A stretch of DNA of 64,000 bases from Deinococcus planocerae (GCF_002869765.1 NZ_PNOR01000003.1:62001-126000), one strand, 5' to 3'; positions 35,570-47,039 are shown, counted from the stretch's first letter. The notes: generated by a model not told the origin, from the letters alone. A program made the numbers and translations.

Positions 35570-36895
35570 TCAGTGCGTGTCCGTCTCCACATACTCGAAC
35601 CGCGCCCCCAGCTCCTCCAGGTGCCGGAAGAAGCCCGGGTAGCTCTTGCGGATGTGGTGCGCGCCCGTGATGCGGAGGGGCGCCTCCGCCCGCAGGCCCA
35701 GCAGGGTGAGCAGCATGATCATCCGGTGGTCGCCGTGCCCGTCGGCGGTGACGCCACCGGCAATGCGGGGTGTGCCCGTCACCGTGAGGCTGTCTTGCGT
35801 CTCGCCCGCCGTTAGCCCCAACCGCTCCAGTTCCCGCCGCGTGTCGCTGATGCGGTCGCACTCCTTGAGCCTCAGCGTTTCCACGTTCTCCCAGGTCGTC
35901 GTGCCCTCGGCAGAGGCGGCGGCGGCGGTGAGGGCCTGCACGGCGTCGGTGAAGCCGTCCCCGTCGCGGGTGACCGCGTGCAGAGGGCGCCCACCGCGCA
36001 CCGTCACCCGGTCCCCCTCGCGCGCGAGGTCGGCTCCCATCTCGCGCAGGACGTCCACCGCCTCGCGCTCGCCCTGGAGGTCGTTCGCCCGCAGGTTCGT
36101 CACCGTCACCTCGCCGGGAAGGAGGGCCGCCGCCGTCAGGATCGCCGCGCTGCCGGGGTAGTCGCCGGGGACGAGCACCCGGCCCGCCCGGTACGTCTGC
36201 CCACCTGGAATCGTGACGCGGCTCAGGTCGTCGGGGGCACTCGCCGTGACCCCGAACGCCGCGAGCGTGTCGAGGGTCTGCCGCAGCGGTGCGTGGCTCT
36301 TGATCTCGCCCGTCAGCCGCAGGTCGAGCCCGCCTTGCAGCAGCGGCGCGAGGAACATCAGCGCCGAGGCGTACTGGCTGGACCGCTCGGCGCCGACCTG
36401 CACGAGCCCGCCGCGCACCGGGCCGCTGATGGAGATGGGGAGCCTGCCGTCCCGGCTGGTCACCCGTGCCCCCAGCCGTTCCAGCGCCTCCAGCAAGTCG
36501 CCCTGCGGTCGCCGCCCCAGCGAGTCGGCATAGTCGGTCACGAAGGTCGTGCCTCCGGTCAGCGCCGCGACCCCCATCAGGAACCGGGCGACCGCACCCG
36601 CGTTGCCGGGGTTGAGGGTCACGCCCGGGCGAGGGTGGGCGCCGAAACCGCGCACCACCGCGTCGTCCCCAACCCGCTCCACACCCGCGCCCCAGTCGCG
36701 CAGGCAGCGAATCATCGCCTCCGCGTCCTCGCTCGTGGCTACGCCGACCACGCGGGTTTCGCCCGGGGCGAGCGCCGCCGCGAGCAGATACCGGGTCGTG
36801 TAGTTCTTGCTCGGCTGCGCCCGCAACTCCCCGCGCAACTCGCGGGCGGGGTGAACGATCACGTCGAAACGCTCGGGCAGGCCGTCAGGGGTCAT
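35570..36895 (-). CDS. aroA: 3-phosphoshikimate 1-carboxyvinyltransferase (EPSP synthase)
   Basis: A 441-aa enzyme of the shikimate pathway joining shikimate-3-phosphate and PEP. Substrate motifs are present: PSKNYTTRYLLAAALAPGET near the N-terminus, LNPGNAGAVARFL (the phosphate/glyphosate-region loop), and the C-terminal LRLKECDRISDTRREL and DGHGDHRMIM. TAGCCT seven bases before ATG 36895 sets the start and predicts a leaderless mRNA. It provides chorismate precursor for the trp operon in this window. Confidence 0.96.
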   Translation of the reverse strand: MTPDGLPERFDVIVHPARELRGELRAQPSKNYTTRYLLAAALAPGETRVVGVATSEDAEAMIRCLRDWGAGVERVGDDAVVRGFGAHPRPGVTLNPGNAGAVARFLMGVAALTGGTTFVTDYADSLGRRPQGDLLEALERLGARVTSRDGRLPISISGPVRGGLVQVGAERSSQYASALMFLAPLLQGGLDLRLTGEIKSHAPLRQTLDTLAAFGVTASAPDDLSRVTIPGGQTYRAGRVLVPGDYPGSAAILTAAALLPGEVTVTNLRANDLQGEREAVDVLREMGADLAREGDRVTVRGGRPLHAVTRDGDGFTDAVQALTAAAASAEGTTTWENVETLRLKECDRISDTRRELERLGLTAGETQDSLTVTGTPRIAGGVTADGHGDHRMIMLLTLLGLRAEAPLRITGAHHIRKSYPGFFRHLEELGARFEYVETDTH

Positions 36896-37010
36896 GGGGA
36901 GGAGGCTAGCGCCTGGACAGAGCCGAAGCCTTGCGTGGAGCAAGACAGGCGCATTCCTGGTACGTTTTTCAACATCTCCTTTGCAGATATACAGCTACAA
37001 TTCACATCGA

Positions 37011-37316
37011 ATGTTTGAGGCCGCCCTTTACACCGTCCTCGCTTTGGTCAATTCCCTTGTTTTGATCTATGGCCTGAGCACGGTTATCCTCAACGATGAA
37101 GGGTGGAATGTGTATCGACGCCTGTTGGCGTTCGTGTATCTGATTCCCTTTTTGAGGTGGCTTCTTCGTTACACGAAGAGGGCGGTGAGCATGGGCAAAT
37201 ATGAAGTTGCGGGAAGGCAGGTGCAGAGACGAACCATTCGGGAATTGAGCGGTGCCGAGGAAGAGCATGAGGGCTGTCAGGGGTTAGATCTCACTTTCGG
37301 ACGTGCTCTTCTGTAG
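37011..37316 (+). CDS. Small membrane protein, low GC
   Basis: A 101-aa protein with hydrophobic helices at about residues 5-27 and 39-52, then a basic stretch (RWLLRYTKRAVSMGKYE) and an acidic tail. TACAAT lies nine bases before the ATG. GC content is visibly lower than in the surroundings. The 3-prime end overlaps the convergent DinB-like gene by 33 bp. No family is recognised; horizontal acquisition is possible. Confidence 0.55.
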   Translation: MFEAALYTVLALVNSLVLIYGLSTVILNDEGWNVYRRLLAFVYLIPFLRWLLRYTKRAVSMGKYEVAGRQVQRRTIRELSGAEEEHEGCQGLDLTFGRALL

Positions 37317-37859
37317 CCCCGCGTTGTACGCCGCCGACCCACCCCGTGCGATGCTCAGCGTCTCCCACTCTTCCCCTCTCAAAGTCTTGATCAGAAAAAC
37401 AAGTTGGTAGACGTGCCCGCTGTAGTGCGCCACCTGACGTTGGATGGCCGCCAGCACGGTATGTGGCTCGCTCCGGATGGTCAGCGTCCGGGTGAGGTCG
37501 GCGGGCGTCAGGTGGTCGAGCGCGTCCAGAAAGACGGCCCAGCCGTCCTCCCACTCGGCCCGCAACTCCGCCAGACTCAGGCCGCGTTCCTCGAACTCGG
37601 CGTCACGGTCGCGGGTGCCCGTCTCGCCTTCCACGCCCGCCGTGAAGCCCGACCGCAAGCCGCCCCAGCGGGAGCGCATGTTTCCGGCGAGGTGACGCAC
37701 GAGGACCCCGGCGCTGTTGCCACCCGGCGAGAGGGCCGTGTCCGCTTCCCCGTCCGTGAGTTGGGCGAGTGCCCCCTCACCCAGCGCCTTCACGCCGCGC
37801 ATCCGCTCCCGCACGTCGGAGAGGTAGAGGTCGGACAAGAACAGCTCGGAGGGGGTCAT
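37284..37859 (-). CDS. DinB-superfamily protein (DUF1572-like)
   Basis: A 191-aa helical protein of the DinB/YfiT four-helix superfamily. Metal-ligand histidines of the fold are suggested by VRHLAGNMRSRW near residue 60 and VAHYSGHVYQLVFLIKTL near 150. Members include thiol S-transferases using bacillithiol or mycothiol, and damage-inducible proteins; the activity here is unknown. ATG overlaps the stop of the upstream gene in ATGA, indicating coupling. Confidence 0.82.
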   Translation of the reverse strand: MTPSELFLSDLYLSDVRERMRGVKALGEGALAQLTDGEADTALSPGGNSAGVLVRHLAGNMRSRWGGLRSGFTAGVEGETGTRDRDAEFEERGLSLAELRAEWEDGWAVFLDALDHLTPADLTRTLTIRSEPHTVLAAIQRQVAHYSGHVYQLVFLIKTLRGEEWETLSIARGGSAAYNAGLQKSTSESEI

Positions 37860-38719
37860 GGGTGGGAACTCCTCGATTCGAGTGTCCGAGCCGGACGCTC
37901 CGGCGGCTGATCCGCGTTCAGGTCCATGAGTTCTCTTTCGCCTTCGGCGGTGGCTGCGTAGAGACGGCCTTCGCGGGCATAGACGAGGCGGCCCTGTTGA
38001 TCCAGGTCGGCCCATGAGACACCTCGAAGACCAGGCTGGGGGTGTGGACCGTGCCACTCGTACTCCTGGAGAAAGCCTGCAAGGCGCATTCGACGGCCCA
38101 GGACACGAAGTTCGAGGCTCTTCTTGCGCAGGATCAGCGGAGGTTTGAAGGTGTTCCAGTCTCCCCGTTCAGGCATCTGAAGAACACGCCATCCTGTCCG
38201 CTTCATCGCCTCTATCCAGATGGCTTGGTGACCTCTTGGGTTGAACGCGACTTTGAGACCGGGAGGGGCACGCAAGGTCTTCATCCTGGCCAACCTCCAA
38301 TCGTGATTGAGCCACAGCTTGTCGCTGTCCGCGAAGACACCACCGGCGACGAGGAGCCCGCTCGAATTCCACAGACCGAGCGCCTCGACTCGGGGCGGCT
38401 GGCATACCGCCGTCCAGAAGAAGAAGGAGTCCACGCCAAGTTCCGCTTGCGCTCGCTCCTGCCGCCGCCTGGACTCGTTGCGGGCCACGTAGACCAAATG
38501 CCTGCCGTCCGGGGACAGGTCGCTCATCAGCTCGTACAGCCGCCCTGCGAACCACGAGCCGGGCGCGAAGGTGTCTGTGCGGGTGTCCCACAGGTAAAGC
38601 CGTGTCCAGCGCGAGGGGCCGCGACGAAAGACCACTGCGGTGCTCGCCTCGCTCGCCAGCAGCACCCACACCCGCGCCGGTGCAGGTGGGGTGTAGTCGG
38701 GTCCTCTGGCCTTCTGCAT
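37856..38719 (-). CDS. Hypothetical beta-propeller-like protein
   Basis: A 287-aa protein with repeated WD/YWTD-like motifs (LYLWDTRTDTFAPGS, LMSDLSPDGRHLVYVAR, VAFNPRGHQAIWIEAM, REGRLYAATAEGERELMDL), suggesting a small beta-propeller. No signal peptide is evident. ATG 38719 follows CAGGAT; TTG 38743 is an upstream alternative. It is translationally coupled to the DinB-like gene. The function is unknown. Confidence 0.65.
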   Translation of the reverse strand: MQKARGPDYTPPAPARVWVLLASEASTAVVFRRGPSRWTRLYLWDTRTDTFAPGSWFAGRLYELMSDLSPDGRHLVYVARNESRRRQERAQAELGVDSFFFWTAVCQPPRVEALGLWNSSGLLVAGGVFADSDKLWLNHDWRLARMKTLRAPPGLKVAFNPRGHQAIWIEAMKRTGWRVLQMPERGDWNTFKPPLILRKKSLELRVLGRRMRLAGFLQEYEWHGPHPQPGLRGVSWADLDQQGRLVYAREGRLYAATAEGERELMDLNADQPPERPARTLESRSSHP

Positions 38720-38754
38720 GGTTGATCCTGCCACGAGAGACAACCTCTTACCCT

Positions 38755-39042
38755 CTACGGCGATACGCGAAACACCCGCCCCCCCTCCAGCGTCAGAATC
38801 GCCGCCAGCCGATCATTTTCCACCCGCACCACGCACCGTTCGACGGGCCCGGGAGGTGGACGGTTCACCAGACCGGCACAGTTCAACCCGGCGGGGGTGG
38901 TCGGCGACAGGCCCCGTTGCTGCGCCGCCCGCACCGCCCCCAGCCCGTACTCGCGTGCTGCCCGTCCCTGCCAGGCGAAGGAGGCCACCAGGCTTCCGAC
39001 CAGCGCAAGAAAAGCCACGAGAATCCACAGGAAGGTGCGCAT
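38755..39042 (-). CDS. Small signal-anchored protein
   Basis: A 95-aa protein beginning MRTFLWILVAFLALVGSLVA, a signal peptide or TM anchor, followed by a small extracytoplasmic domain with two cysteines (LNCAGL, ERCVVRVEND) that could pair. TAGCCT seven bases before the ATG supports the start. No family is recognised. Confidence 0.65.
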   Translation of the reverse strand: MRTFLWILVAFLALVGSLVASFAWQGRAAREYGLGAVRAAQQRGLSPTTPAGLNCAGLVNRPPPGPVERCVVRVENDRLAAILTLEGGRVFRVSP

Positions 39043-39230
39043 GGCAGGCAGGCTACCGCAGGTGCCACACGACGAAGGGCCGCGCCAGGAGGAGGGGGAC
39101 GGCGCGGCCCGGGGACACGAGCGGGAGGCTCGGGGGGGCCCGGAACCGCTCGACCGTCATTCTGGGCGCCGAACCTGACGCGGGCGTGACCGGGCCGGGG
39201 CGCGGGGCACGGGGTACACTGGCTCCCGAC

Positions 39231-40451
<1,221 letters not shown>

Positions 40452-40465
40452 AGCCGGATGTCAAG

Positions 40466-40495
40466 AGGGGGCGTGGCCGCGTGGGTCCGCCCCCT
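40466..40495. terminator. Terminator after the dehydrogenase gene
   Basis: AGGGGGCG (40466-40473) pairs with CGCCCCCT (40488-40495), followed by TTCT on the plus strand. It lies between two convergent genes. Confidence 0.7.
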
Positions 40496-40513
40496 TTCTC
40501 CGGAGGGAGGGGG

Positions 40514-41521
40514 TTATCCCGCCGCGTCCACCCGCGCGAGTTCGGCGCTGATCGCCTCGTCCAGCTTCTCCCGCACCTCCGGGTAGGGGAGGGGCACCGT
40601 CGCCCCCGCCGCCGGGACGTGGCCGCCTCCGCCCAGCGCGACGGCGATGTTCTGCGCGCTGACGGGCCCCCGCGAGCGCAGGGAGAGCTTCACCCGGTCG
40701 CCGTAGTCCTTGGCGATGACGGCGAGTTCGGCCCCCTCCGCGCTGCGCAGCAAGCCCGCGTACGACTCCACGTCCTCCCAGGTCGCGCCCGCCCGCTCCA
40801 GCATGGCGTCGTCCACCCGCGCGAGGACCACCCGCCCGCCGTGCAGGAACTCCAGGGTGCCCAGCACCTCGCGCAGCAGGAGGTAGTAGGTGCGCGGGTT
40901 CTGCCCGAGCTGGTCATTCAGCCAGCCCAGCCGCGCCCCGTGGGAAAGGAGCCGGGCGGCGGTCTCGAAGGTCGCCGGGGTCACGCTGGAGAAGCGGAAC
41001 GAACCGGTGTCGGTGATCATCCCGAGCATCAACGGTGTGGCCATCGCCTCCGACCACGGCGCCCCCAGCGCGTCCACGAGGTCGGCGATCATCATTGCGG
41101 TGGCAGGCTGGGCGGGGTCCACCATCAGGGCCGTCGCCTGCCTGCGGTTGGTGCCGTGGTGGTCCACGTTGACGACCTCGCCCGTGAAGGTGGTCAGGTC
41201 GGCGCCCGCCACCCGCGCCGGGTCGTTGTTGTCCACGTCGAGGACGGCGGCGAGGGCATTCTCGGGCCAGTTGATCAGCGGCGCGCTTAACTCTCCCGGC
41301 CCGGGCAGGAAGCGCAGAAAGCGGGGCACGTCCATCGGGGCGATCACTGTCTTGCCGATGGCCCGCAGCGCCCGCGCGAGGCCGAGGACGCTGCCCAGCG
41401 CGTCGCCGTCGGGGTTTTCGTGGCTGAGGACGACGATGGGGCCGGGGTGGTTCCTGAGTTTGTCCGCCACCGCCGCCACATCCTGGGCGTAGGTCGGGGT
41501 GGCGCTGTTGATGCCGGTCAT
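40514..41521 (-). CDS. DHH-family phosphoesterase (NrnA-like)
   Basis: A 335-aa DHH/DHHA1 protein. Motifs are LSHENPDGDALGS (motif I), AVLDVDNND (motif II), VVNVDHHGTN (DHH motif), GMITDTGSFRF (motif IV) and the DHHA1 signature GGGGHVPAAGAT. NrnA-type members degrade nanoRNAs and pAp or cyclic dinucleotide products. TATACT six bases before ATG 41521 supports a leaderless start. Confidence 0.92.
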   Translation of the reverse strand: MTGINSATPTYAQDVAAVADKLRNHPGPIVVLSHENPDGDALGSVLGLARALRAIGKTVIAPMDVPRFLRFLPGPGELSAPLINWPENALAAVLDVDNNDPARVAGADLTTFTGEVVNVDHHGTNRRQATALMVDPAQPATAMMIADLVDALGAPWSEAMATPLMLGMITDTGSFRFSSVTPATFETAARLLSHGARLGWLNDQLGQNPRTYYLLLREVLGTLEFLHGGRVVLARVDDAMLERAGATWEDVESYAGLLRSAEGAELAVIAKDYGDRVKLSLRSRGPVSAQNIAVALGGGGHVPAAGATVPLPYPEVREKLDEAISAELARVDAAG

Positions 41522-41596
41522 GGCGGGAGTATAGGCGGGAGGATCAAACGTGGCCGTGGGCATCTCCCCAGGCGGGGGCCGCGTTATGCTGCCGGG

Positions 41597-42262
41597 ATGC
41601 CCGCCCGGCTCAACCTCTGTGCCCTGACCGCCGACGAGCTGGAGACGCTGCTCGGCGAGGGGGCCGCGCAGGGCAGGCTCCCCGACGTGAACCGCGCCCG
41701 CCTGGAGGGCCGTCCGCTGCCCGGTCCCCCCGTCCACACCGCCATGACCTTCGAGGCCCTCGAAGAACGCGCCTGGGGCTCCAGCCCCGAACAGGCCCGG
41801 ACGCTTGCCGCCCTCGACGCCGAACTGCGCTCAGAAGGCGCCGAACCTCTCGGCGTGTACTACGCGCCCACCCTCCCCGACCTGCGCCACCTGCGCGCTT
41901 ACCTGTGGGGGCCCGACGTGGCCCTCGCCCTGCGCTGGAGCGAGACGCCCGATTCGCCCCGCCCGGCCCCCCCGCTCGTGCAGGCCGTGACCTGGCTGCG
42001 CGACCGGGCCAGCGGCGTCGCCTGCGTCCTGAGTACGAACGCCGAGCCCTCTGCCCCCGCCCTCAGCGAGGAGGTGGACGTGCGCGCCCTGCCCGGAGTC
42101 GGCCCGAGCGCACTCCTCCCCGCCCACCGCGCGGGGGTGCTGCGTCACGGGCGCGGTGGCAGGCTGGCGGGCGAGGGCGGCTGGGTGCGTGCCTGGCAGG
42201 AACTCCACGCCCTGAACGTCGCCGCCTGGACGCGCCGGGGCTTGTTGTTGACGGATTGGTAG
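41597..42262 (+). CDS. Hypothetical protein
   Basis: A 221-aa soluble protein with no recognised family. It is rich in Ala, Leu and Arg, with possible helix-strand alternation (LGVYYAPTLPDLRHLRAYL, VACVLSTNAEPSAPAL). TATGCT six bases before the ATG is the main support for the start, together with good high-GC codon use. It lies between the DHH phosphoesterase and a HAD gene and reads toward the latter. Confidence 0.6.
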   Translation: MPARLNLCALTADELETLLGEGAAQGRLPDVNRARLEGRPLPGPPVHTAMTFEALEERAWGSSPEQARTLAALDAELRSEGAEPLGVYYAPTLPDLRHLRAYLWGPDVALALRWSETPDSPRPAPPLVQAVTWLRDRASGVACVLSTNAEPSAPALSEEVDVRALPGVGPSALLPAHRAGVLRHGRGGRLAGEGGWVRAWQELHALNVAAWTRRGLLLTDW

Positions 42263-42319
42263 CTTCTCCGTCTGCACAGCCGCCCGCCCACTCCGGGACC
42301 GCTGCGCCACAATCGCCCC

Positions 42320-42949
42320 ATGACCGATTCGACCCCGGCCCCCCGCCACGTCGCCTTCGACTGGGGCGGCGTCTTCACCATCGGCACCTTCGACGGGCGC
42401 TCGACCCAGAACATAGCCGACCGGAGCGGCGTGCCTGTCGAGCGCGTGCGGGAGAGTTACTTCCGGCACGTCCGCCAACTGGAGGTGGGCGAGTGGACCC
42501 TGCCCCAGTTCTGGGCCGTCATGCAGGAGGAGACGGGCGTCAAGTTGCCCTACGACGAGTTCGAGGCCCTCTACCTCGGCAGCGTGCACGACAACCTCCC
42601 CATGTACGCCACCCTCGCCGCGCTGCCCCGCTCGGTGCGGGTCGGTCTGCTGAGCAACAACTACCCCGTCGTCAGCGACCACCTGCGCCGTGATCCGCGC
42701 TTCGCCCGTTTCGACGCCCTCGTCTTCAGCAACGAGCTGCGGCAGAAAAAGCCCCATCCGGACGCCTTCGCGGCCCTCGCGGACGCGATGGGGGTGCCCG
42801 CTTCGCAAGTCGCCTTCGTGGACGACGTGGGGGAGAACATCGACGCCGCGCGGGTCGCGGGTTTCCACGGCCTGCTCTACCACCACGACCGGCACGCCGA
42901 GTTCGAGCGGGAGTTGGAGGCCTGGCTGGGCGTGAGCGTCAAAGTCTGA
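42320..42949 (+). CDS. HAD family hydrolase (FDWGG type)
   Basis: A 209-aa HAD protein. The nucleophile motif reads FDWGGVF, where the second Asp of DxD is replaced by Gly, as in epoxide-hydrolase N-terminal and related subfamily I HADs. LLSNN is motif II, KKPHPDAF carries the lysine, and FVDDVGENID is motif IV. Phosphatase activity may be altered by the missing acid. CACAAT precedes the ATG by six bases. Confidence 0.87.
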   Translation: MTDSTPAPRHVAFDWGGVFTIGTFDGRSTQNIADRSGVPVERVRESYFRHVRQLEVGEWTLPQFWAVMQEETGVKLPYDEFEALYLGSVHDNLPMYATLAALPRSVRVGLLSNNYPVVSDHLRRDPRFARFDALVFSNELRQKKPHPDAFAALADAMGVPASQVAFVDDVGENIDAARVAGFHGLLYHHDRHAEFERELEAWLGVSVKV

Positions 42950-43012
42950 ACCCCTCCCTCCCCACGCCCCATCTCCCCGGCGAGGTGGGGCGTTCGCCGT
43001 GTTGGCCCCCCG

Positions 43013-43062
43013 GTGGTGTACCTGCCGAAGTGGTGTACCTCCCCGTGCGCCGGGTACACCAC
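43013..43062. promoter_or_regulatory. Triple 10-bp motif upstream of isocitrate lyase
   Basis: GTGGTGTACC occurs at 43013-43022 and 43030-43039, and its exact reverse complement GGTACACCAC at 43053-43062. The direct copies are 17 bp apart (start to start), and copies two and three can form a 10-bp hairpin. The cluster lies about 140 bp before aceA and looks like an operator array for a repressor or activator. Confidence 0.6.
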
Positions 43063-43201
43063 GTCCAGGGCAGCCTGGAGGCGGGCACAATGCCGTCATC
43101 CCACCCGGGAGCCCCCGGCCCCACGCCCGCCCCTCAGCGGTCCGCTCCTTCGCCCAAGACGGCGAGGGCCGCCCCGTACACCCCTGCACAGGAGGACCAC
43201 C

Positions 43202-44512
<1,311 letters not shown>

Positions 44513-44576
44513 GGGGGAGCAGCCAGCCGTGACGGCGGAGGGGAGGGCCGAAACAGGTTCTCCCCCCTTTGGCGTT

Positions 44577-44993
44577 TCAGGGCGCGACGACCAGCCGCTC
44601 TACATCTGCCCCAAGTCGCCGGAAGTGCCTGGGATTCAAGGTAACGAGGGCTGTCGCACCCGACTCAAGGGCCGCTTCGGCGAGCAAGGTGTCATAGATG
44701 GCGCCGCCCTGCAAGGCCAGGTCCCGGCATCGCTCGGCGGCGCGGAGGTAATGGGCTGGGGTCAGCGGAAGGACGGTCCAGCTCTGCTCGAGGGTGGACA
44801 GAAGGCGAACAGCCTGTACCGGTGGCAGGCGAATCTGCGGGCTGACCGTGATAATCGCGTAACACTCCGCGAGGCTGTGAGCACAAAGTGCGGGGTGCTC
44901 TGCCCGTGCAAGCTGTTGGGAGGCCCACCCGAACTGCTCATGGGTTAAGGTGTTGGCGGCAACGATAGCACTGGTATCAAAGACGGTGATCAC
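44577..44993 (-). CDS. vapC: PIN-domain ribonuclease toxin (VapC-like)
   Basis: A 138-aa PIN domain. The first Asp is in VFDTSAIVAAN, Glu near residue 43 is in SLAECYAI, Asp near 100 is in IYDTLLAEAA, and LVTLNPRHF is the final segment, with His where Asp is common. VapC toxins cleave tRNA or rRNA. ATG overlaps the stop of the AbrB-type gene (ATGA), the usual antitoxin-toxin coupling. Confidence 0.9.
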   Translation of the reverse strand: MITVFDTSAIVAANTLTHEQFGWASQQLARAEHPALCAHSLAECYAIITVSPQIRLPPVQAVRLLSTLEQSWTVLPLTPAHYLRAAERCRDLALQGGAIYDTLLAEAALESGATALVTLNPRHFRRLGADVERLVVAP

Positions 44994-45253
44994 AGGTCGA
45001 GAAGGTCCCTGAGTCGCTGCTGGCGCATCTCCTCGACGAAATCGGTGTCCGCCTTAACCGGCTGCGCGGTCTTGATGACCAAACGGCCCTCGAACTCGAC
45101 CAATTCTGCCTCGGCAGCCTGGGGACGCAAGACCAGCCGCCCCCCCTCCACCTCGGCGTCCAGCGTCTCACCGGGGCGCAGGCCCAACGCTTCCCGGAGT
45201 TCCTGCGGAATCAGGACCCGGCCCTGCTCATCCATCTGAAGGTGGGCGGTCAT
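44990..45253 (-). CDS. vapB: AbrB/SpoVT-type antitoxin (VapB-like)
   Basis: An 87-aa protein with an N-terminal swapped-hairpin DNA-binding domain (MDEQGRVLIPQELREALGL, LDAEVEGGRLVLRP) and a C-terminal helical toxin-binding tail (DTDFVEEMRQQRLRDLLDL). It precedes and overlaps the PIN toxin gene by four bases. Autoregulation of its own promoter by the complex is expected from the family. Confidence 0.9.
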   Translation of the reverse strand: MTAHLQMDEQGRVLIPQELREALGLRPGETLDAEVEGGRLVLRPQAAEAELVEFEGRLVIKTAQPVKADTDFVEEMRQQRLRDLLDL

Positions 45254-45265
45254 GTCCCAGTGTAG

Positions 45266-45700
45266 CTACTCCGTCCCCACCTCGTGCCCGTCGTCTCTGT
45301 GCTCCAGCCGGAAACCGTGCGGCAGGAAGTCGCGGACCAGGCCGATTACCACCTCGCCGTGCTGGTTGACGCACACCACGCGGGCATCCGGGGCGAACTC
45401 GAACAGAATCTGGCGGCACGCCCCGCACGGACTGGCGGGTGGGCGGGCCTCCGAGTACACCACGAGGTCGGTGAACTCGCGCGCCCCGGCGGTCGCCATC
45501 GCCTGCACGGCGCTCTGCTCGGCGCAGCGGCCCAGGCCGTACGAGGCGTTCTCGACGTTGGCACCGAAAAAGACCCGTCCGTCGGGCGTCCGCAGCGCCG
45601 CGCCCACCCGGAACCGGCTGTAGGGGGCGTAGGCCTGCCGGAACGCGGCCTGGGCCGCCTCCAGCAGTTGCGGGTCGGGGGTCGGTTGACCGTCACTCAC
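45266..45700 (-). CDS. cdd: Cytidine deaminase
   Basis: A 144-aa tetrameric-type cytidine deaminase converting cytidine and deoxycytidine to uridines. Zinc site: CAEQSAV (Cys and catalytic Glu) and PCGACRQ; AYAPYSRFRVGAAL and NVENASYGL bind substrate. GTG 45700 follows AGGAGG and overlaps the stop of the CorC-like gene by eight bases, so it is co-transcribed with it. It links functionally to deoC elsewhere in the window. Confidence 0.94.
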   Translation of the reverse strand: MSDGQPTPDPQLLEAAQAAFRQAYAPYSRFRVGAALRTPDGRVFFGANVENASYGLGRCAEQSAVQAMATAGAREFTDLVVYSEARPPASPCGACRQILFEFAPDARVVCVNQHGEVVIGLVRDFLPHGFRLEHRDDGHEVGTE

Positions 45701-47039
45701 GGAGACTCTCCTCCTGCATCTGGGGCTCCAGGGCGTCCACGTACGGCGCGCGCTCGACCCGCACCCGCACCACACGGCGCTGGTCGGCCTCCTCGACGGT
45801 GAAGCTCCAGCCCTCGTGGACGAAGTTCTGGCCCACCTCCGGGATGTCCCCGAAGTGGCTCGTCATGAAGCCCGACAGGGTGTCGTACTCGCCGTCGCCG
45901 TCCTCCAGGTTGCTGCCCAGCCGCTCCTCGACCTCGCCGACCGTGAGGCTCGCGTCCATCAGGTACAGCCCCTCGCCGAGCACCTCGATCAGGGGCGCCT
46001 CGTCCTCGTCGGTCTCGTCGTAGATCTCGCCGACGATCTCCTCCAGGGCGTCCTCCAGCGTCACCAAACCCGAGGTCCCGCCGAACTCGTCCACCACGAT
46101 GCTCAGGTGCGACTTCTTCTCGCGCATCTTGGTGAGGAGGTCCTTGATCTTCATGCCCTCGGGAACGAAAAAGACCGGGCGCATGATGTCGGCGATGGTC
46201 GTCTCGTCGAGCTCGTTCAGGTGCCGCAGCATGTCCGAGGTGTGCGCGATCCCGACGATGTTGTCGGCGGTGTCCTGATACACGGGCACGCGCGAGTAGC
46301 CGTGCTCGGTGTTCACCTCCAGCAACCTTCGCAGCGGGCTCGCCCCGTCCACGACCACCATGTCGATGCGCGGGGTCATGATCTCGCGCACCGTCGTGTC
46401 GGAGAGGTCGAAGACGTTGTAGACGAGCTCTTTCTCGTCGTCTTCGAGCACGCCCTCCTGGCTCGACGCGCTGACGATCATGCGGATTTCCTCTTCCGAG
46501 TAGGCCGTGTGGTGCCCGGCCACGCCCCGCAGCCCGAAGAGGCGGACCACGCCGTTGCCCATCGCGTTCAGGCCCCGAATCGCCCACTTGAAGACCGTCG
46601 TGAAGATCAACAGGGGCCGGGTCACCCACAGGGACACCTGCTCGCTGCGCTGGAGGGCCCAGCTCTTGGGTGCGAGTTCCCCGAAGACGATGTGCAGGAC
46701 CGTGCTTACCGCGAAGGCGATGCCGAACGAGATCGCCGTGATCTGCCCCTCGCTGAGGGTGGTGTCGCCGAGCAGCGGGTGGATCAGGTGCTCGATGGCG
46801 GGCTCGGCCACGAAGCCGATGCCTAAGGAAGCCATCGTGATCCCGAGCTGGGTCGCGGCGATGTACAGGTCGAGGTTTTGCAGGGCGCGCTGGGTCGCCC
46901 GGGCCGTCTTGTTGCCCTCGTCGGCGAGCTGGTCGATGCGGGTGCGCCGAACACTGACGAGCGCGAACTCCGCCGCGACGAAAAATCCGTTCACGAGCAC
47001 GAGAACGAACAGCAAGGCGATGCCGAGGAGATCATTCAT
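45693..47039 (-). CDS. CorC/hemolysin-family CBS-domain membrane protein
   Basis: A 448-aa protein with a DUF21/CNNM membrane domain (four hydrophobic segments in residues 1-160; VLVNGFFVAAEFALVSVRR), a CBS pair (about 205-330; REIMTPRIDMVVVD, MRPVFFVPEGM), and a C-terminal CorC_HlyC domain (TVGEVEERLGSNLEDGDGEYDTL in outline). The family is implicated in magnesium or other divalent cation efflux. The ATG overlaps the stop of a possible 59-aa upstream ORF. Confidence 0.9.
   Translation of the reverse strand: MNDLLGIALLFVLVLVNGFFVAAEFALVSVRRTRIDQLADEGNKTARATQRALQNLDLYIAATQLGITMASLGIGFVAEPAIEHLIHPLLGDTTLSEGQITAISFGIAFAVSTVLHIVFGELAPKSWALQRSEQVSLWVTRPLLIFTTVFKWAIRGLNAMGNGVVRLFGLRGVAGHHTAYSEEEIRMIVSASSQEGVLEDDEKELVYNVFDLSDTTVREIMTPRIDMVVVDGASPLRRLLEVNTEHGYSRVPVYQDTADNIVGIAHTSDMLRHLNELDETTIADIMRPVFFVPEGMKIKDLLTKMREKKSHLSIVVDEFGGTSGLVTLEDALEEIVGEIYDETDEDEAPLIEVLGEGLYLMDASLTVGEVEERLGSNLEDGDGEYDTLSGFMTSHFGDIPEVGQNFVHEGWSFTVEEADQRRVVRVRVERAPYVDALEPQMQEESLRE

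Noticed and set aside
43013..43062. CRISPR-like repeats
   Set aside because: Only three 10-bp copies, one inverted, with unequal spacing of 7 and 13 bp; this is an operator-like cluster and not an array.
44577..45253. VapBC pair as a novel system
   Set aside because: Both proteins and their 4-bp overlap match ordinary VapBC/AbrB-PIN modules; only the final PIN acidic position (His in NPRHF) is slightly unusual.
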